Position numbers and translations under genes: made by a program. Of a stretch of 64,000 nucleotides of DNA, positions 1 to 10,819 are shown one piece after another; the first letter of the stretch is position 1, and every line of letters starts with the position of its first letter. Source of the stretch: Homalodisca vitripennis (Eukaryota > Arthropoda > Insecta > Hemiptera > Cicadellidae). A model generated the notes under the pieces. The model did not search any database. It saw only the letters and a program-made list of their open reading frames with translations, and was not told where the DNA came from. The stretch is from the NCBI RefSeq assembly GCF_021130785.1, contig NW_025777560.1, positions 1 through 64,000 on the forward strand, given 5' to 3'.

Positions 1-1678
1 GGAGACTTTTTTAAACCTAGAGAGGATTTAAAATAATTTTTGGCATTGAGACGATCTCCAGGCGTGGGGGGGAAACTATTCACAATTGACGGAACGACTT
101 TAAACTGGTAATCTAGTTATAGGCCAATTTCATAAAAGCATTAGGATTTGGCGCCTAACGCCTTAAGGGGTTGGATAATAGGAAGATTTGGTACTCGCTA
201 GGAAAGAATTCGTATTAGAGTTGGAATTTAGCAGGACCCGATTCAAACGACAGGGGTTTTCTGGCTTCCCTGAAAGAGCGTGAACATAGTTTAGGGACAA
301 GTTGTTGTCGTCTTATGCGAAAGATGGGAGTTTCTCCCTCGTTTTCTGCGAGGAAGAGAGGGACTGTTTAATAGGAGAACGATCTGTAAAAAAATACTCC
401 AGTGGGCCCAGGTCCCCTTAAAAGCAGAATTTATGGCACTGGGTCATAGCATTTTGAAGAGCACTGGGTCTTGCGGACCCATATGCTTGGGACATCATCC
501 CCATAAAATCTAGACAGGAAACGGATGGTGGCTTTGTAGAACCGTGAGGCATGATGCATGGTCCTCTTGTCAGCCCCCCATATTTGGTTCCGCTTTAAAG
601 CTTCTCAGTATGTTCAAGCGCTTCAACGCATCGATTTTTTTAGGGTCCTTTCAACGGTTGGAGGCACCCAAGTTTAGCCGGGTATCAAATGTAGAGACCC
701 AGGAATCTGATTATTTGTTCCACAAGTAGTGATTCGTTCCTGACCCCAGCAAACGAAGAGCGTTGGCTGCTCAAACGGTACGCATTCTGGAGGAAGAAAA
801 CGATGGCTTTTTGTTTTAGGCTAGCCGAATAAAAGATAAAACCCGTAACTCGCCGCACTCACTGCTCAAGGCCTCGTTGATGGTAAGCTGTAAAAAGCTC
901 TCTCCCCCACCGCTAGCCTTCTTTGTTAGAAATGTAAAAATAGAGAAATCATCTAACAAACAAAGAACAGCGCAACAGGAGCGGGTAACGCCAAGGAACG
1001 ATATGTTGATTGATTTTGCAATGGGCAAACAGAGCTAACAGCTTAGAAACGCTACCTTGTGGGAAATACCATGTTTCCAGCGTGAATGAATCGGAAATGG
1101 TTGTCCCAAGTTTGACCTGTATGGTTCTTTCCGAAAAGAAGCCCTGTATGAAAGAAACCATGTGGCCCCCTACACCATAAGATATTAAAGCATTTAATAT
1201 CCCCCTTCTCCAAGCTTTGTCATAAGCCTTGGAAATGTCGAAGAATACCGCGATCAACTGTTTTCTTTCAATAAAGGAATTCAGGATTGCCGATTCCAAG
1301 GCAAGTAGATGGTCACTTGTAGACCGCCTTGTCGGAATCCGCACTGGGAAGGTGAAAGAAGATTATTTTTCTCCAGAAACCAAACAAGACGTCTGTTGAC
1401 CATCCTTTCGAATACTTTGCAGAGACTGCTAGTAAGCGAAATTGGTCTATAGCTTCCTGGAGAAGTTCTATCTTGGCCCGGTTTTTGGAGAGCGATAATG
1501 TGTGAGCGACGCCAAGAATTAGGGAATGTGTTTTCTAAATATATCCTATTATATAATTTCAGAAGAATCTTGTTTTCCATCCTCCGTCAGGTTCCGCAAC
1601 ATGGCATAATGTATGTTATCGGGACCTGGAGCAGAATTTGGATGTCGCCTTTAGTGATGAATCAAGTTCATCAATGGT
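1..1678 (-). pseudogene. LINE reverse transcriptase, palm to thumb, decayed
   Basis: Reading the minus strand from 1678 downward gives RT motifs: YRPISLTSSLCKVFERMVN, QCGFRQG, AVFFDISKAYDKAWRRG, a degraded PQGSV motif, and the LFVDDF-type active-site region (split by a frameshift near 960). Below about 815, three-frame comparison with copy 2 still finds short matches in order: an RFLGL-like segment near 690, SGTK near 570, and SLLAESGEPSLSLRR-like residues around 330-380. The piece therefore seems to continue to the window edge, although no long ORF remains. The RNase H domain would lie outside the window. The first 815 bases are matched by eye only and are the weakest part. Confidence 0.72.
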
Positions 1679-1842
1679 TGTAATGAAACTAAGAAAACCT
1701 TTTTACAAACTAAGGCTTTAATCAACAAAATTCAACTAGATAACCTTAGATATTCAATCAGAATGTATAAACAATTACTTAATATCTTCCTTAAATATAA
1801 CAGATGATCCAGTTATGTTTACATGGAGTAAATTATATAACA
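1679..1842 (-). repeat. 3' LTR of the Gypsy element
   Basis: Direct copy of the 164-bp 5' LTR, with the same ends and a few substitutions. It is bounded outside by the ATGGT target duplication and inside by the polypurine tract. Confidence 0.93.
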
Positions 1843-1854
1843 TTCTCCCCCACT
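1843..1854 (-). promoter_or_regulatory. Polypurine tract of the Gypsy element
   Basis: On the minus strand, AGTGGGGGAGAA lies directly before the 3' LTR. This is the usual position of the plus-strand primer. Confidence 0.8.
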
Positions 1855-2173
1855 GAATTTAGGAGGTAGTCATTGAAACGTTCAGGGATCCTTCTTATTC
1901 CTGATCCTCTTCGAGGAGAAAACTATTTTATTTTCTTGATTGAACTGTTCAGATTCAACTTCAGTGTCTTTTGGAGAATCTTCCTTATTTCCTTGTGATG
2001 CATCTTCATGTTCATCCTCCACCTCCTGTTCTTCCGACCAATTGGATAAGTCTGTTACCATTAGACTTTTATCACCTCGGGGAGCTAAGTGTTTTAGTGA
2101 AACAGTAGATTCTCTTCCATTGGGGTAACGAATTAGTGCGTATTGTGGATTTGCTTCTACTAATTCAACTTCA

Positions 2174-4640
2174 TCAACTAGTGGGTTCGTATTTGCTGCT
2201 TCTTACATTTCGCCTGGTTAGTACTGGACCAGGTTGAAAGTAACCATGCTGGTAGTGAAGTACCTTTAGTTGATCGGCGTGGATGTATGAACATTCTCTC
2301 GTGTGGAGTGCAGTTTGTTGCTGTGCACAGTAAAGAGCGTATCGAATGTAGAGACTCTGGAAGTACAGACTCCCAGTATCGTTGGTCCAGTCCTTTGGAT
2401 TTTTAGTGACAGTGTAACGGTCTTCCAAATAATTCCATTATACCTCTCAATTTGTCCATTTCCTGCAGGATTGTATGGACTGGTTTAAACTTGTAGCAAT
2501 CCCCTTTTTGATGAAAGATATGTCCTTATTTTCATCAGACAAAAATGATTTGCCTCTATCAGAATGGATGTAATTTGGTATCCCATAAACAGAGAACAAG
2601 TTTTCCAAACATTCTATCACAGTACTCGAAGTCATCTCTTTGCAGGGGTAAGAGAATGGGAAGCGAGAGTACTCGTCAACAATATTTAACATATAACGAT
2701 TTCTACTTGACGATGGTAGTGGTCCTTTAAAATCAATATTGAGTCTTTCAAAAGGTGAACTGGCCTTTATCAATGTGTTGGTTTGTTTGTGGAATCTAGG
2801 TTTGACCTCTGAACAAATAGGACAAGATAACGTCATTGATTTGATCTCATTCAAAGAATATGGCAAATTCTTGCTGCGTACCCAGTGATAGAAACGCGTT
2901 ATTCCTCGATGACAAAGAGCCTGGTGCATTTCAAAAAGTTTTTTGTCAGTCGTAGAGGCATTACAGATCCGAGAGAGTGCGTCTGCAGAAACGTTTTCTT
3001 TACCAGGTCGATATTGAATGTCCGTACGAGAAAGGAGAAAGCTCTAGTCGCCAGCGCATGATTTTGTCGTTTTTTAATTCTGCTAGAATGTTTTTTGGTC
3101 AAAAAATAAATGACAAAGCTTTTTGATCAGTTAAGAGAATAAATTGTCTCCCTAACAAAAAAGTGTCCTCCATTTCTTTAATAGATTCTACCGATGGCCT
3201 TGTGCTTCTCTTTCTACTGTTGAGTGTTGTTTTTCACTTCCAGACAAAGTCCTAGAAAAGAAGGCAACAGGACGTCCATTTTGGCTCAGTGTAAGCAGCT
3301 ATTGCAACTCCTGAAGCATCAGTTTCGACTATCAATTGATTTTCCGGTTTCAACAGTCACAAGAAATGATCTTTCTATATCCTTCTTAATGTTTTGAAAA
3401 TCACTAGCGGCAATGGAGGTTAGTTTCAATAGGGAAAATTCTTACAGCTTACTAAACTTCTAATCTTGTCAGAAAAACCTTGGTATCCATTTGGAGTAGT
3501 ATGATAACAATCCAAGTGTTCGTTTAAGAGAAGCAGCATCATGAGGCAGAGGCATTCCAAAAGTGGTTGTAATCTCTCTGGATCGGGACGTATAGTTCTA
3601 TTACGTCTGATAAATTGTATTTGATAACCAAGGAAAAATACTAGAAAAAAATTTTAAATAGCAAAAGTATAGTATCTTGAGCAAATTTACATTTCTTCTG
3701 GTCTCAATGTTAGATTGTATTTCTTAGCCACAGCCATAAACTTTTCTAAATTTTTATCATGATCTTGTTTTACCCATTCCTCCTATTGTAACTTCATCAA
3801 TATATGCGAAAGTACCTTCGAGTCCTTCTTCTGAAATAATCTTATTTATAGTCCTTTGGAAAGCGGACACGCCGTTGGTTACTCCAAAAGGAATGCGTTT
3901 TGAATTGATACAACTGCCCATTAGCTTCAAAAGCGGTAAGTTGTTTTTCATGCTCTGGAATTGGTATCTGATGATAAGCACTAGACAAATCCAATGAACT
4001 GAAAGTATCAAAATTTAGCAATTTTTTAACACAAGTGATTCGATATCTGGCAAAGGAATAAGCATCCAATAATGTAAATTTATTTACTGTCTGAGAATAG
4101 TCTATTACAAGTCGTTTCTTGTGGTTTTTCATTTTTGGTAATGAGCACTTGAGCTCGCCATGGAGAATACACTTTCCTCGATAACACCATCTTTCAGAAG
4201 AGACTGTATTTCACATTGTATAAATTTTTCATCTTCCCCAAAAAACCGCCTTGTCTTAGTCATAACAGGTCGACAATCTTTAGTCATGTGCTGAAATAAT
4301 GATGGTGGTTCCACATTAGCACAGGCAACGTTACAAACGGAGAAAGATGATCTTGGTTCCCCCAAAATCTACAGTAACATTTGTATGTAGTTTCATGATA
4401 TCATGTCCTATCAGTACATCAGTACATAACCTTTCAATTACAAGCATTTTAATTTGTTTGTAAGCATTGTCTTGTACATACAGATCTACCCTAACGTACC
4501 CTTTAATTGGTGAAACGAGTGACGTAGATGCCATCGACACCTGTTTGACTTCTGGAAATGTTTTAAGGTTGTTAGCCTTTACAAAACTACTATCAATAAA
4601 ACTATCAGAACTTCCAGTATCAACTAAAAAACTTAGCAGA
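2174..4640 (-). pseudogene. Gypsy Pol: protease, RT, RNase H, integrase
   Basis: Domains in order on the minus strand. Protease is at about 4625-4335, with DTGSSDSFID and a later LIGHD. RT is at 4365-3757: a VIDYSQTVN finger, FSSLDLSSAYHQIPI, EKQLTAFEANGQLYQF, and an active site that reads YIDE where YxDD is usual. RNase H is at about 3350-3060: GRPVAFFSRTLSGSEKQHSTVE and LLTDQKALSFIF. Integrase is at about 2930-2174: an HHCC zinc finger ending CPIC, then LNIDFKGP and HSDRGKSF carrying the first two catalytic acids. The third (GQ.ERYN-like) is in a shifted frame near 2480. At least five indels break the frame. No env follows. Confidence 0.85.
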
Positions 4641-4784
4641 AATTCCGTTTACATTTCCGGATACAATTGCTTTAGATAATACTTTGGGTGTTACTGCTGA
4701 AGTTATTACGGGACATGTTGTTAAAGAGGCTGAATTTATCTTACCTTTTTTAAAATTCTTAGATAAACAAACTCTGAGAAAATG

Positions 4785-5397
4785 ACCAGTTTTCGAGCAA
4801 CCTTTACAAATAGCATCTTTTGCAGGGCAGTCATCTCTTGAAATATGTCTTGCTCTTCCACAAAAATAACATTTCTGTCGGAGTCCGTGTGCTGATACAG
4901 CAGCAGCAGTAGAATTGTCTTCCTGAGTTTTTAGTTTGTCTGAAGGAATCTTTAAATTACTACTCGTATTCGTTATGTTCCAGAATACGTTGTCTGATTT
5001 GAGAAGAATTTAAACCACTAATAAAGGCATCTCTGATAGACTCATCACTATAGGTTTTAGCATCGACATTTACGAAATCACACTCCTTACTAAGAGATTT
5101 AAGCGTTTGCAAATAGTGATTTATTGATTCTCCTTCTTGTTGTTTATGATTAGCAAGCAAGTGTCTAGCAAAAAGTACATTTTTCTTAGGTATGAATAAT
5201 GTTTCTAAAGTTTGTATAGCATTGTTGTAATCTTTACACTCACTGATAAATTCACTGTTTTCATAGGTTAGAAAGTTCACTAGTACTCCAAGTTTCTTAT
5301 CTTCTTTAACTTCAGCATTTTCTATGAATGTATTGAACGTTTTGAAACCAATGTTTCCATTGTTTAGAAGCATTTGTTGTTTCAGGGCTGCATGCAA
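4785..5397 (-). pseudogene. Gypsy Gag with two zinc knuckles
   Basis: An ORF from the ATG at 5397 encodes a charged capsid-like region containing a typical retrotransposon gag segment (LLANHKQQEGESINHYLQTL, then ECDFV and LRDAFISGL-like residues). After a frame break near 4960 the same strand encodes two adjacent CCHC/CCxC knuckles between about 4880 and 4790 (CYFCGRARHISRDDC and CKGCSKTGHFLRVC). Gag packages the element RNA and forms the particle. Its place directly after the 5' LTR fits. Confidence 0.8.
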
Positions 5398-5454
5398 ATT
5401 TCTCAGGTTTCAGTAGTTTTTCCATTACAGAGTATTGAAGTTAGTATAGCAAAA

Positions 5455-5466
5455 TTGTTGATTAAA
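5455..5466 (-). promoter_or_regulatory. Probable self-priming primer binding site
   Basis: One base inside the 5' LTR, the element strand reads TTTAATCAACAA. This 12-mer is the exact complement of TTGTTGATTAAA inside the element's own LTR (5506-5517 and 1717-1728). It does not begin with TGG, as a PBS matching a tRNA CCA end would. Tf1/Sushi-type elements prime reverse transcription from the 5' end of their own RNA through a match of this size and place. The mechanism here is inferred from that analogy. Confidence 0.6.
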
Positions 5467-5467
5467 T

Positions 5468-5631
5468 TGTAATGAAACTAAGAAAACCTTTTTACAAACT
5501 AAGGCTTTAATCAACAAAATTCAACTAGATAACCTTAGATATTCAATCAGAATGTATAAACAATTACTTAATATCTTCTTTAAATATAACAGATGATCTA
5601 GTTATGTTTACATGGAGTAAATTATATAACA
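5468..5631 (-). repeat. 5' LTR of the Gypsy element
   Basis: 164 bp, nearly identical to the repeat at 1679-1842. In element orientation it begins TGTTATATAATTTACTCC and ends CATTACA. AT-rich boxes (TTATATTTAA) could serve as a TATA element. It contains TTGTTGATTAAA (5506-5517 on the complement), which pairs with the segment just downstream of the LTR. Confidence 0.93.
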
Positions 5632-5636
5632 ATGGT

Positions 5637-6822
5637 AAAGGGAAGGTTTAAAGGAGAGTTTGTTATTAATATTTAAATTTAGAGGATGTCTTTCTGCATT
5701 TGTTTTGAAATTTGGAAACTCCCTATTGTAAGATGACGTTTTTGGAATTTCCGCAAAATGTGAGCCGAGTAAATTGGAAACTGTCAAGGGATCAGTTACC
5801 ACATCGGTACCATTTTTCAGAGCAAAAAGAGAAGGTGGAGAGGTCTTACAGCAAACAGATCGAAGCTTCCTCCAAACATCAGAAGCAGGAGTAGTTCGTT
5901 TTATTTCGATCTGTGTAGTCCAGCCAGGACTGCCGCCGTCTCTGTCTAAATACCTGTCTTGCTTTTGCCCGTGCTCTTCTGTACCTACTTAAATTTTCTT
6001 CAGTCGGTGATCTGTTGAACTGTCTTAAACATTTTCGACGTTCCTTTAGAGCCGCCGAACATTCTTCAGACCACCAAGAAACCTGGCGTTTGTTTGGTGA
6101 ACCTGAGGATTTTGGAATGCTTCGCTCTGCGGATGTTCAGTCAGCCCTCTTAATTTTCCACCTGGGACACCTGCCTGTCGAAGACGGAAAGGATTGAAAA
6201 GCCACGGCAATGGGCGCATGGTCACTCCTTGACAGGTCGGGAAGTACGGACCAATGCACTCGAGTTGCCACGGACCGGACTGCAGATTGACAGGTCGATT
6301 GCCGACCATATGCCAGTCCTAGGCCACATGTAAGTGGCCGACTCGTCATTGAGAACGACCGCTGCCACTTCATCCCACAATCCCGCAACCATGTTACCCC
6401 TCCGATCAGAATGGCTGGAACCCCAAGAGCGATGGTGTGCATTGAAATCACCAACCATCAAGAAAGGAGAAGGGAGTTGTCTGTACAGGTCACGTAGATC
6501 ATCAAGAGATAAATCAAAAGGGGAAGGTGGAATATATATATATATATGGAGCAGATGGTTAATTTAAAAGGAACGTCGATTGAAACTGCTACTGCCTGGA
6601 GGTTTGTGACGATGTTCAAGGCTCTAGCATTAACAGAAGAATCTGCTAGAATAGCCACACCTCCACAGGCAATTGGTTGGTGATGATCTAGGCGAAAAGA
6701 TGTCATAACCATTTTGTTTGAAATGAGTAGGAGGAGACAATTTTGTTTCTTGTAGGCAAATAAATTTAGGTTTTCTTGTATTTATAAGTAATTTTAAGTC
6801 TTGAAAGTGGCTTCTCAAACCA
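5637..6822 (-). pseudogene. LINE ORF2 endonuclease and RT N-terminus
   Basis: Apurinic-like endonuclease motifs on the minus strand: NGLRSHFQDLK near 6810, LQETKLS near 6740, GDFNAHHRSWGSS near 6440, and SATYMWPRTG...IDLSICSP near 6330. After the endonuclease come the linker (basic, WWSEECSAALK-like near 6080) and the segment before the RT fingers (5640-5800). A run of TA repeats (6532-6549) interrupts the frame where copy 3 has an ordinary coding sequence. The reading frame breaks several times. The 5' end of this piece is cut at TTAA 6823-6826 by the piggyBac, inside the WNINGL codons. Confidence 0.82.
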
Positions 6823-6826
6823 TTAA

Positions 6827-9652
6827 CCCAGTTAGAGCTGACGTCCTTCCAGAAGGATTGATGCAATGTTCTTTTTATGACCTTGTGGATTTTAGTACAA
6901 GTTAGCGCCACCGAAAGCAGCACTGTTTATTTGTCAAACATAAACCTAAAAATTTGTTTAGCACATGGTTTTTCACTGGAGTCTTTTAAGTGGCCTTGTT
7001 CTCATGATATAAACATTCAGTTTTGAAAAAATGGATGAAGAGGACGTTGTTCGTGTGGATGGGTAAGTCCTATAAATTTATTAGTTCATATATAAATGTT
7101 ATTACTTTATATATTGGTAGCTAAAAAGGTATATTATGAAACTAAAATGTGTAAATGTTTTTCCTGAACATAACCTAGATACTATTTCTCATGTTGTAAG
7201 AGATTTCCTTCCAGAAGGACGTTAGCAAAATCTACATCAGAAACATATGGTTTACTTAGTTCGATTATTTACATAGTTCAGGTGAACAAATAATATATTT
7301 TTTTGTTGTGTGTGTGTTAAAATGTGTTGTTTTGTTGTGTGAATGTGTGCATGGTGTGTTGGGGGCGGTGGTGGGGGGTTTGTTTTGTGCATGTTCATAT
7401 GCCAGTGTGATTTTTTTATTTGGCTTACCAATAAAATTATCATATTTGTTTATTTTTTAGGAGGTTTGTTCCCTTGCACCAACTATTAGACTTTATTGAA
7501 GGCAATGATGATGCGATACCAAACACTGGAGTAGATATAACCTTACTACCACCAACAAATGCAACAGCTGATATGACGGATGAAGACTCTGGAGAGGAAG
7601 ATAATGTTGAGATAGACAATGTCCCTCCAAGCCAAGTGAATGCTCCTGCTTTGCTTGAAGTAGTAAACATACCTTTTGATGAGCAGAAATCAAATATTTG
7701 TGAAAATGAAAATACAGAGGAACTTTCAAAAAACTGTTTCTATAGAACAAAAGACTCACAAAAGGAAGAACAGAGACCTTTTGCTTTCCACCCGAAGTAC
7801 TCAGTTGAGTGAAAAGAAAAAAAAATCTTTTAATTGGAAAATTAATTCTGATTTAGAGACAATACTTGAGGATTGGCCACTAATGTTTAACGGTTCCCAA
7901 CATTGAAAAGACACCTTTAGAATATTTTGAGCTATTTTTTGATGAAGATGTCATAAACATGATAGTGACATACACAAATCAATATGCAGCTAAAAGGAAC
8001 CGTTTGGGTGATTGCTCAGAAAGTGAGATGAAATCATTTCTTTGTGTTTTGCTACTAAGTGGCTATAATACTGTGTCCAGAAGAGAGATGTACTGGGAGC
8101 AGTCATCGGATTGTCATAATCCCCTTGTAGTAGAAGCTCTCTCACGTGACAGGTTCAGATTTATAATGCAAAACTTGCATGTATGCAACAACGATGAGTT
8201 AGATCATAAAGACCGATTTGCTAAGATAAGACCACTACTGGTAAAAATAAATCAAAGATGCAAAAGTTTTATGCCACATCACCAAAACCACTCGATTGAT
8301 GAAAGCATGGTTCCATATTTTGGCAGACATGGGACGAAGCAATTTATTAGAGGGAAACCTATTCGTTATGGTTTTAAATTTTGGTGTGGAGGGCCTAGCA
8401 ATGGATATTTAGTGTGGTTGGAACCTTATCAAGGTTCAGGAACTTTACCACCGCAATATGCCAACTATGGTCTTGGTTATGGCGTTGTCATGACGTACGC
8501 CGATACACTAGAAAAAATGCCATATACCTTTTATTTTGATAATTTTTTCACATCATTTCAATTGCTGAGTGATCTAAAACAAAGAGGAATCAATGCAACA
8601 GGTACCATAAGAAGCAACAGATTTGGTAAAGGATGTCCCATCTCAGAATCAAAAACTGTGAAGAAGAAACCCAGAGGATCTATGGAGTATGCTAGTGACC
8701 ACGACAGTGGGCTTTTTGTTAGTTTCTTGGAATGACAATAGTGTCGTTAACATTGCAACCAATAGTGACACTGTACACCCTTTGCGCCACGTGCAAAGAT
8801 ATTCACAAGAGAGGAAAGAAAAGATTTCAGTTCCACAACCAAAACTGATCCATAACTACAATACATCAATGGGCGGTATAGACAGAGCGGATCAGAATAT
8901 ATCACTGTACCGAGTTTTCCATTCGAGGTAAGAAGTGGTACTTTCCTCTCATTGCCCATCTCTTGGATGTTTCCGTACAAAATGCATGGCAGCTACACAG
9001 GCAAGATGGCGGAAAACTCGACCAACTTGCATTTAGAAGAAGAATAGTGTTGGCAGTGTTGGAGGGAAACAAACGAGTTGTTTCTGGAAGGGGACGTCCA
9101 TCTACCTCTTCTAAAATTGACTCCAGGTGAGATTACCATACCAAAGATTTTCTGTCTAAATTACTTATTTTCCTTTGTTACGTTATTTTTTTAAGCCTAA
9201 GTACATAAAAACTGTTTGTTTTCTTTTGCAGATATGACAGGATTGACCATATTGTATCTGACATAGAGAATGACCCACGCACAGGAAAAAAAGAAACAGT
9301 TGCATTGCCGTTTATGCCACAAAAAGGCAACTACAAAGTGCATGAAATGCGAAGTTCCACTCCATGTGACATGCTTTTTGCACTATCATACGAAATAAAT
9401 GTTCTTTTTACAAGTGTGTCTTTTTTTAAAGCTTGTAAAACAAAGTGCTAATTTAAAAATCATATTGTATTTTTTAGTTGTGAATGTTACTTGTATTCGG
9501 CTGACATCCTTCCAGAAGGAAGGCTATTTTTAAGAAATATAGAGTTTCGAAAAAGGTAAAAACTTAATATCCTGTTTACTTATACCCTAAATAACTAAAA
9601 TAACCAGATTTAGTTTCATTTGAAATAAAAAAATAATTCAGCCATATCTGGG
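6827..9652 (+). mobile_element. piggyBac element A
   Basis: TTAA at 6823-6826 and 9653-9656 flanks a 2,826-bp insert. The left end is CCCAGTTAG; the right end, read inward, is CCCAGATAT. The insert interrupts the LINE coding sequence exactly at a TTAA in the WNINGLRSH codons, and the LINE resumes at 9653 (AATATTCCATTG). TTAA duplication is the hallmark of piggyBac. Three copies of TCCTTCCAGAAGGA lie near the ends, at 6844-6857, 7206-7219 and 9507-9520. Confidence 0.93.
7031..9398 (+). pseudogene. piggyBac A transposase, three exons
   Basis: Exon 1 (7031-7062) begins ATGGATGAAGAGGAC and ends at a GTAAGT donor. Exon 2 starts at 7461 after TATTTTTTAG and restores the frame (DGRFVPLHQ). A second intron spans about 9127-9231 (CAG/GTGAGA...TTTTGCAG). 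The protein has an acidic N-terminus and then the DDE_Tnp_1_7 core with three catalytic aspartates in place: SIDESMVPYF (near 8300), YFDNFFTS (near 8540) and MGGIDRADQ (near 8880). It ends in a Cys/His-rich domain, CRLCHKK...CMKC...HVTCF (9308-9398). Frameshifts near 7800, 7905, 8730, 8930 and 9290 break it. The catalytic residues themselves are intact. Confidence 0.88.
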
Positions 9653-9656
9653 TTAA

Positions 9657-10428
9657 TATTCCATTGTAACAGCATATATAAATATTATATATTTTATTTT
9701 GTGCTAGTTCATCGTAATTGATGTGATGTAGCCTTATGTACAGTGCCGTGGTTCAAATTGTTTCTATGACTCATAACTGTAAATAAACTCTACAACTTAA
9801 ATTTAAAATTGACTATGTAACATTAAAAATATGTTCTTCCTTTTACAAAGTGTTTTATTTACCTTATTAACCATTACTTTAGTAATTATAGTTGTTAGTT
9901 TTAACATCTAACAGGCAGTGGCAACTATTTTGCAAACATATTGCCACCCCATTTAAGACACACACAAAATATTTTATACCATAATTTGTGGATATTATGT
10001 ATATTTAAGGCCTAATAAGTAACAATTTGCACTCTATCACTTTTATATACTTTAATCTTTTTCTGCCTTATAAAGGGTTAACTTAATTAAATCGAGTTAT
10101 TATAAATTAACTTATTATTTCAATATAAAACCACACTTAATAACTATTTTATTATATATAAGAAAAACAGGTTTTGTTGTAAATGAGGATGCTAGTTTGA
10201 CGCTCATTAGGTATGTATGTAAATAATATTAAATAAATAGGTTATGATTATAGTTGATTAATGGCAGTTAACTGAAAACATTTCATCGGTAAGTATATGT
10301 TTAAAAAAAAAATTCATTTGTATTATTTTTAATAATTATTTGTATTGAAACATGTGTTTTTAAAAAACTGGTTTTTATCATTCCAGAACTTTTTAAATTT
10401 TTTCAATAGCCATTTAAATATATTATGC
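9657..10428. other. AT-rich spacer, no gene seen
   Basis: The first 15 bases or so are the start of LINE ORF2 (minus strand). The rest is AT-rich sequence with no ORF of interest and no repeat that I can match elsewhere in the window. It ends at the TTAA of the next piggyBac. Confidence 0.6.
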
Positions 10429-10819
10429 TTAACCCTTTTAATGCTGACGTGTGCCGCGAGCGCACGTCACTAGGTTTTACGAAAAAATGCAGACGTGCGC
10501 TGGGGGCGCTCGTCCGGATTTTTTTTATATTATAGTTTTAAATTATCGACCAAATGCCACTAAACTTTGCATACTGTATCTAGACACTACTACTATTGAT
10601 ACAAAAAAATCTTTTTTACTCTATGCTCAACATGTGATTACGTATATCAGCTGTTTCAACCTTAATTACGTCCAATCATTCAGTGAGCGTCTTTTGTTGC
10701 TGTGGCAATACGTTGTTGCTAGGTTATGTTTTAATGGGAATTATTCGTGCTTTTCTTTTATTTATTTAAGTTTGCTTATATTATTATTAGTTTTGTGATT
10801 ATTGTAAATAGATTTGACC

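Larger units (their letters stand above)
1679..5631 (-). mobile_element. Gypsy-type LTR retrotransposon, complete but frame-broken
   Basis: Two direct 164-bp LTRs, each starting TG and ending CA, bound a minus-strand gag-PR-RT-RNase H-integrase order, which is the Gypsy (Ty3) arrangement. The element is flanked by a perfect 5-bp duplication, ATGGT, at 1674-1678 and 5632-5636. A polypurine tract (GTGGGGGAGAA on the minus strand) abuts the 3' LTR. At 3,953 bp it is short for Gypsy elements. The LTRs differ at only a few positions, so insertion was fairly recent, yet the coding frames contain several indels. It sits inside LINE copy 1. Confidence 0.92.
1..9672 (-). mobile_element. I-type non-LTR retrotransposon, copy 1, split by two later insertions
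   Basis: Minus-strand LINE. Its pieces are collinear with copy 2 (13424-19746): endonuclease and RT N-terminus at 5637-6822, RT palm and thumb at 1-1678, and the first codons of ORF2 just beyond 9653. The pieces are separated by a Gypsy element (1679-5631) and a piggyBac (6827-9652), each with its own target duplication, so the LINE was there first. The 3' end lies off the left edge. No ORF1 (gag) homology is visible past about 9672, so the copy is 5'-truncated or broken there. The copy is decayed, with many stops and frameshifts. Confidence 0.8.

Noticed and set aside
10451..10798. 115-codon ORF before piggyBac B's transposase
   Set aside because: It reads through the terminal repeat and 5' UTR. 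Its apparent start is not a sensible initiation site, and the translation is hydrophobic and low in information.
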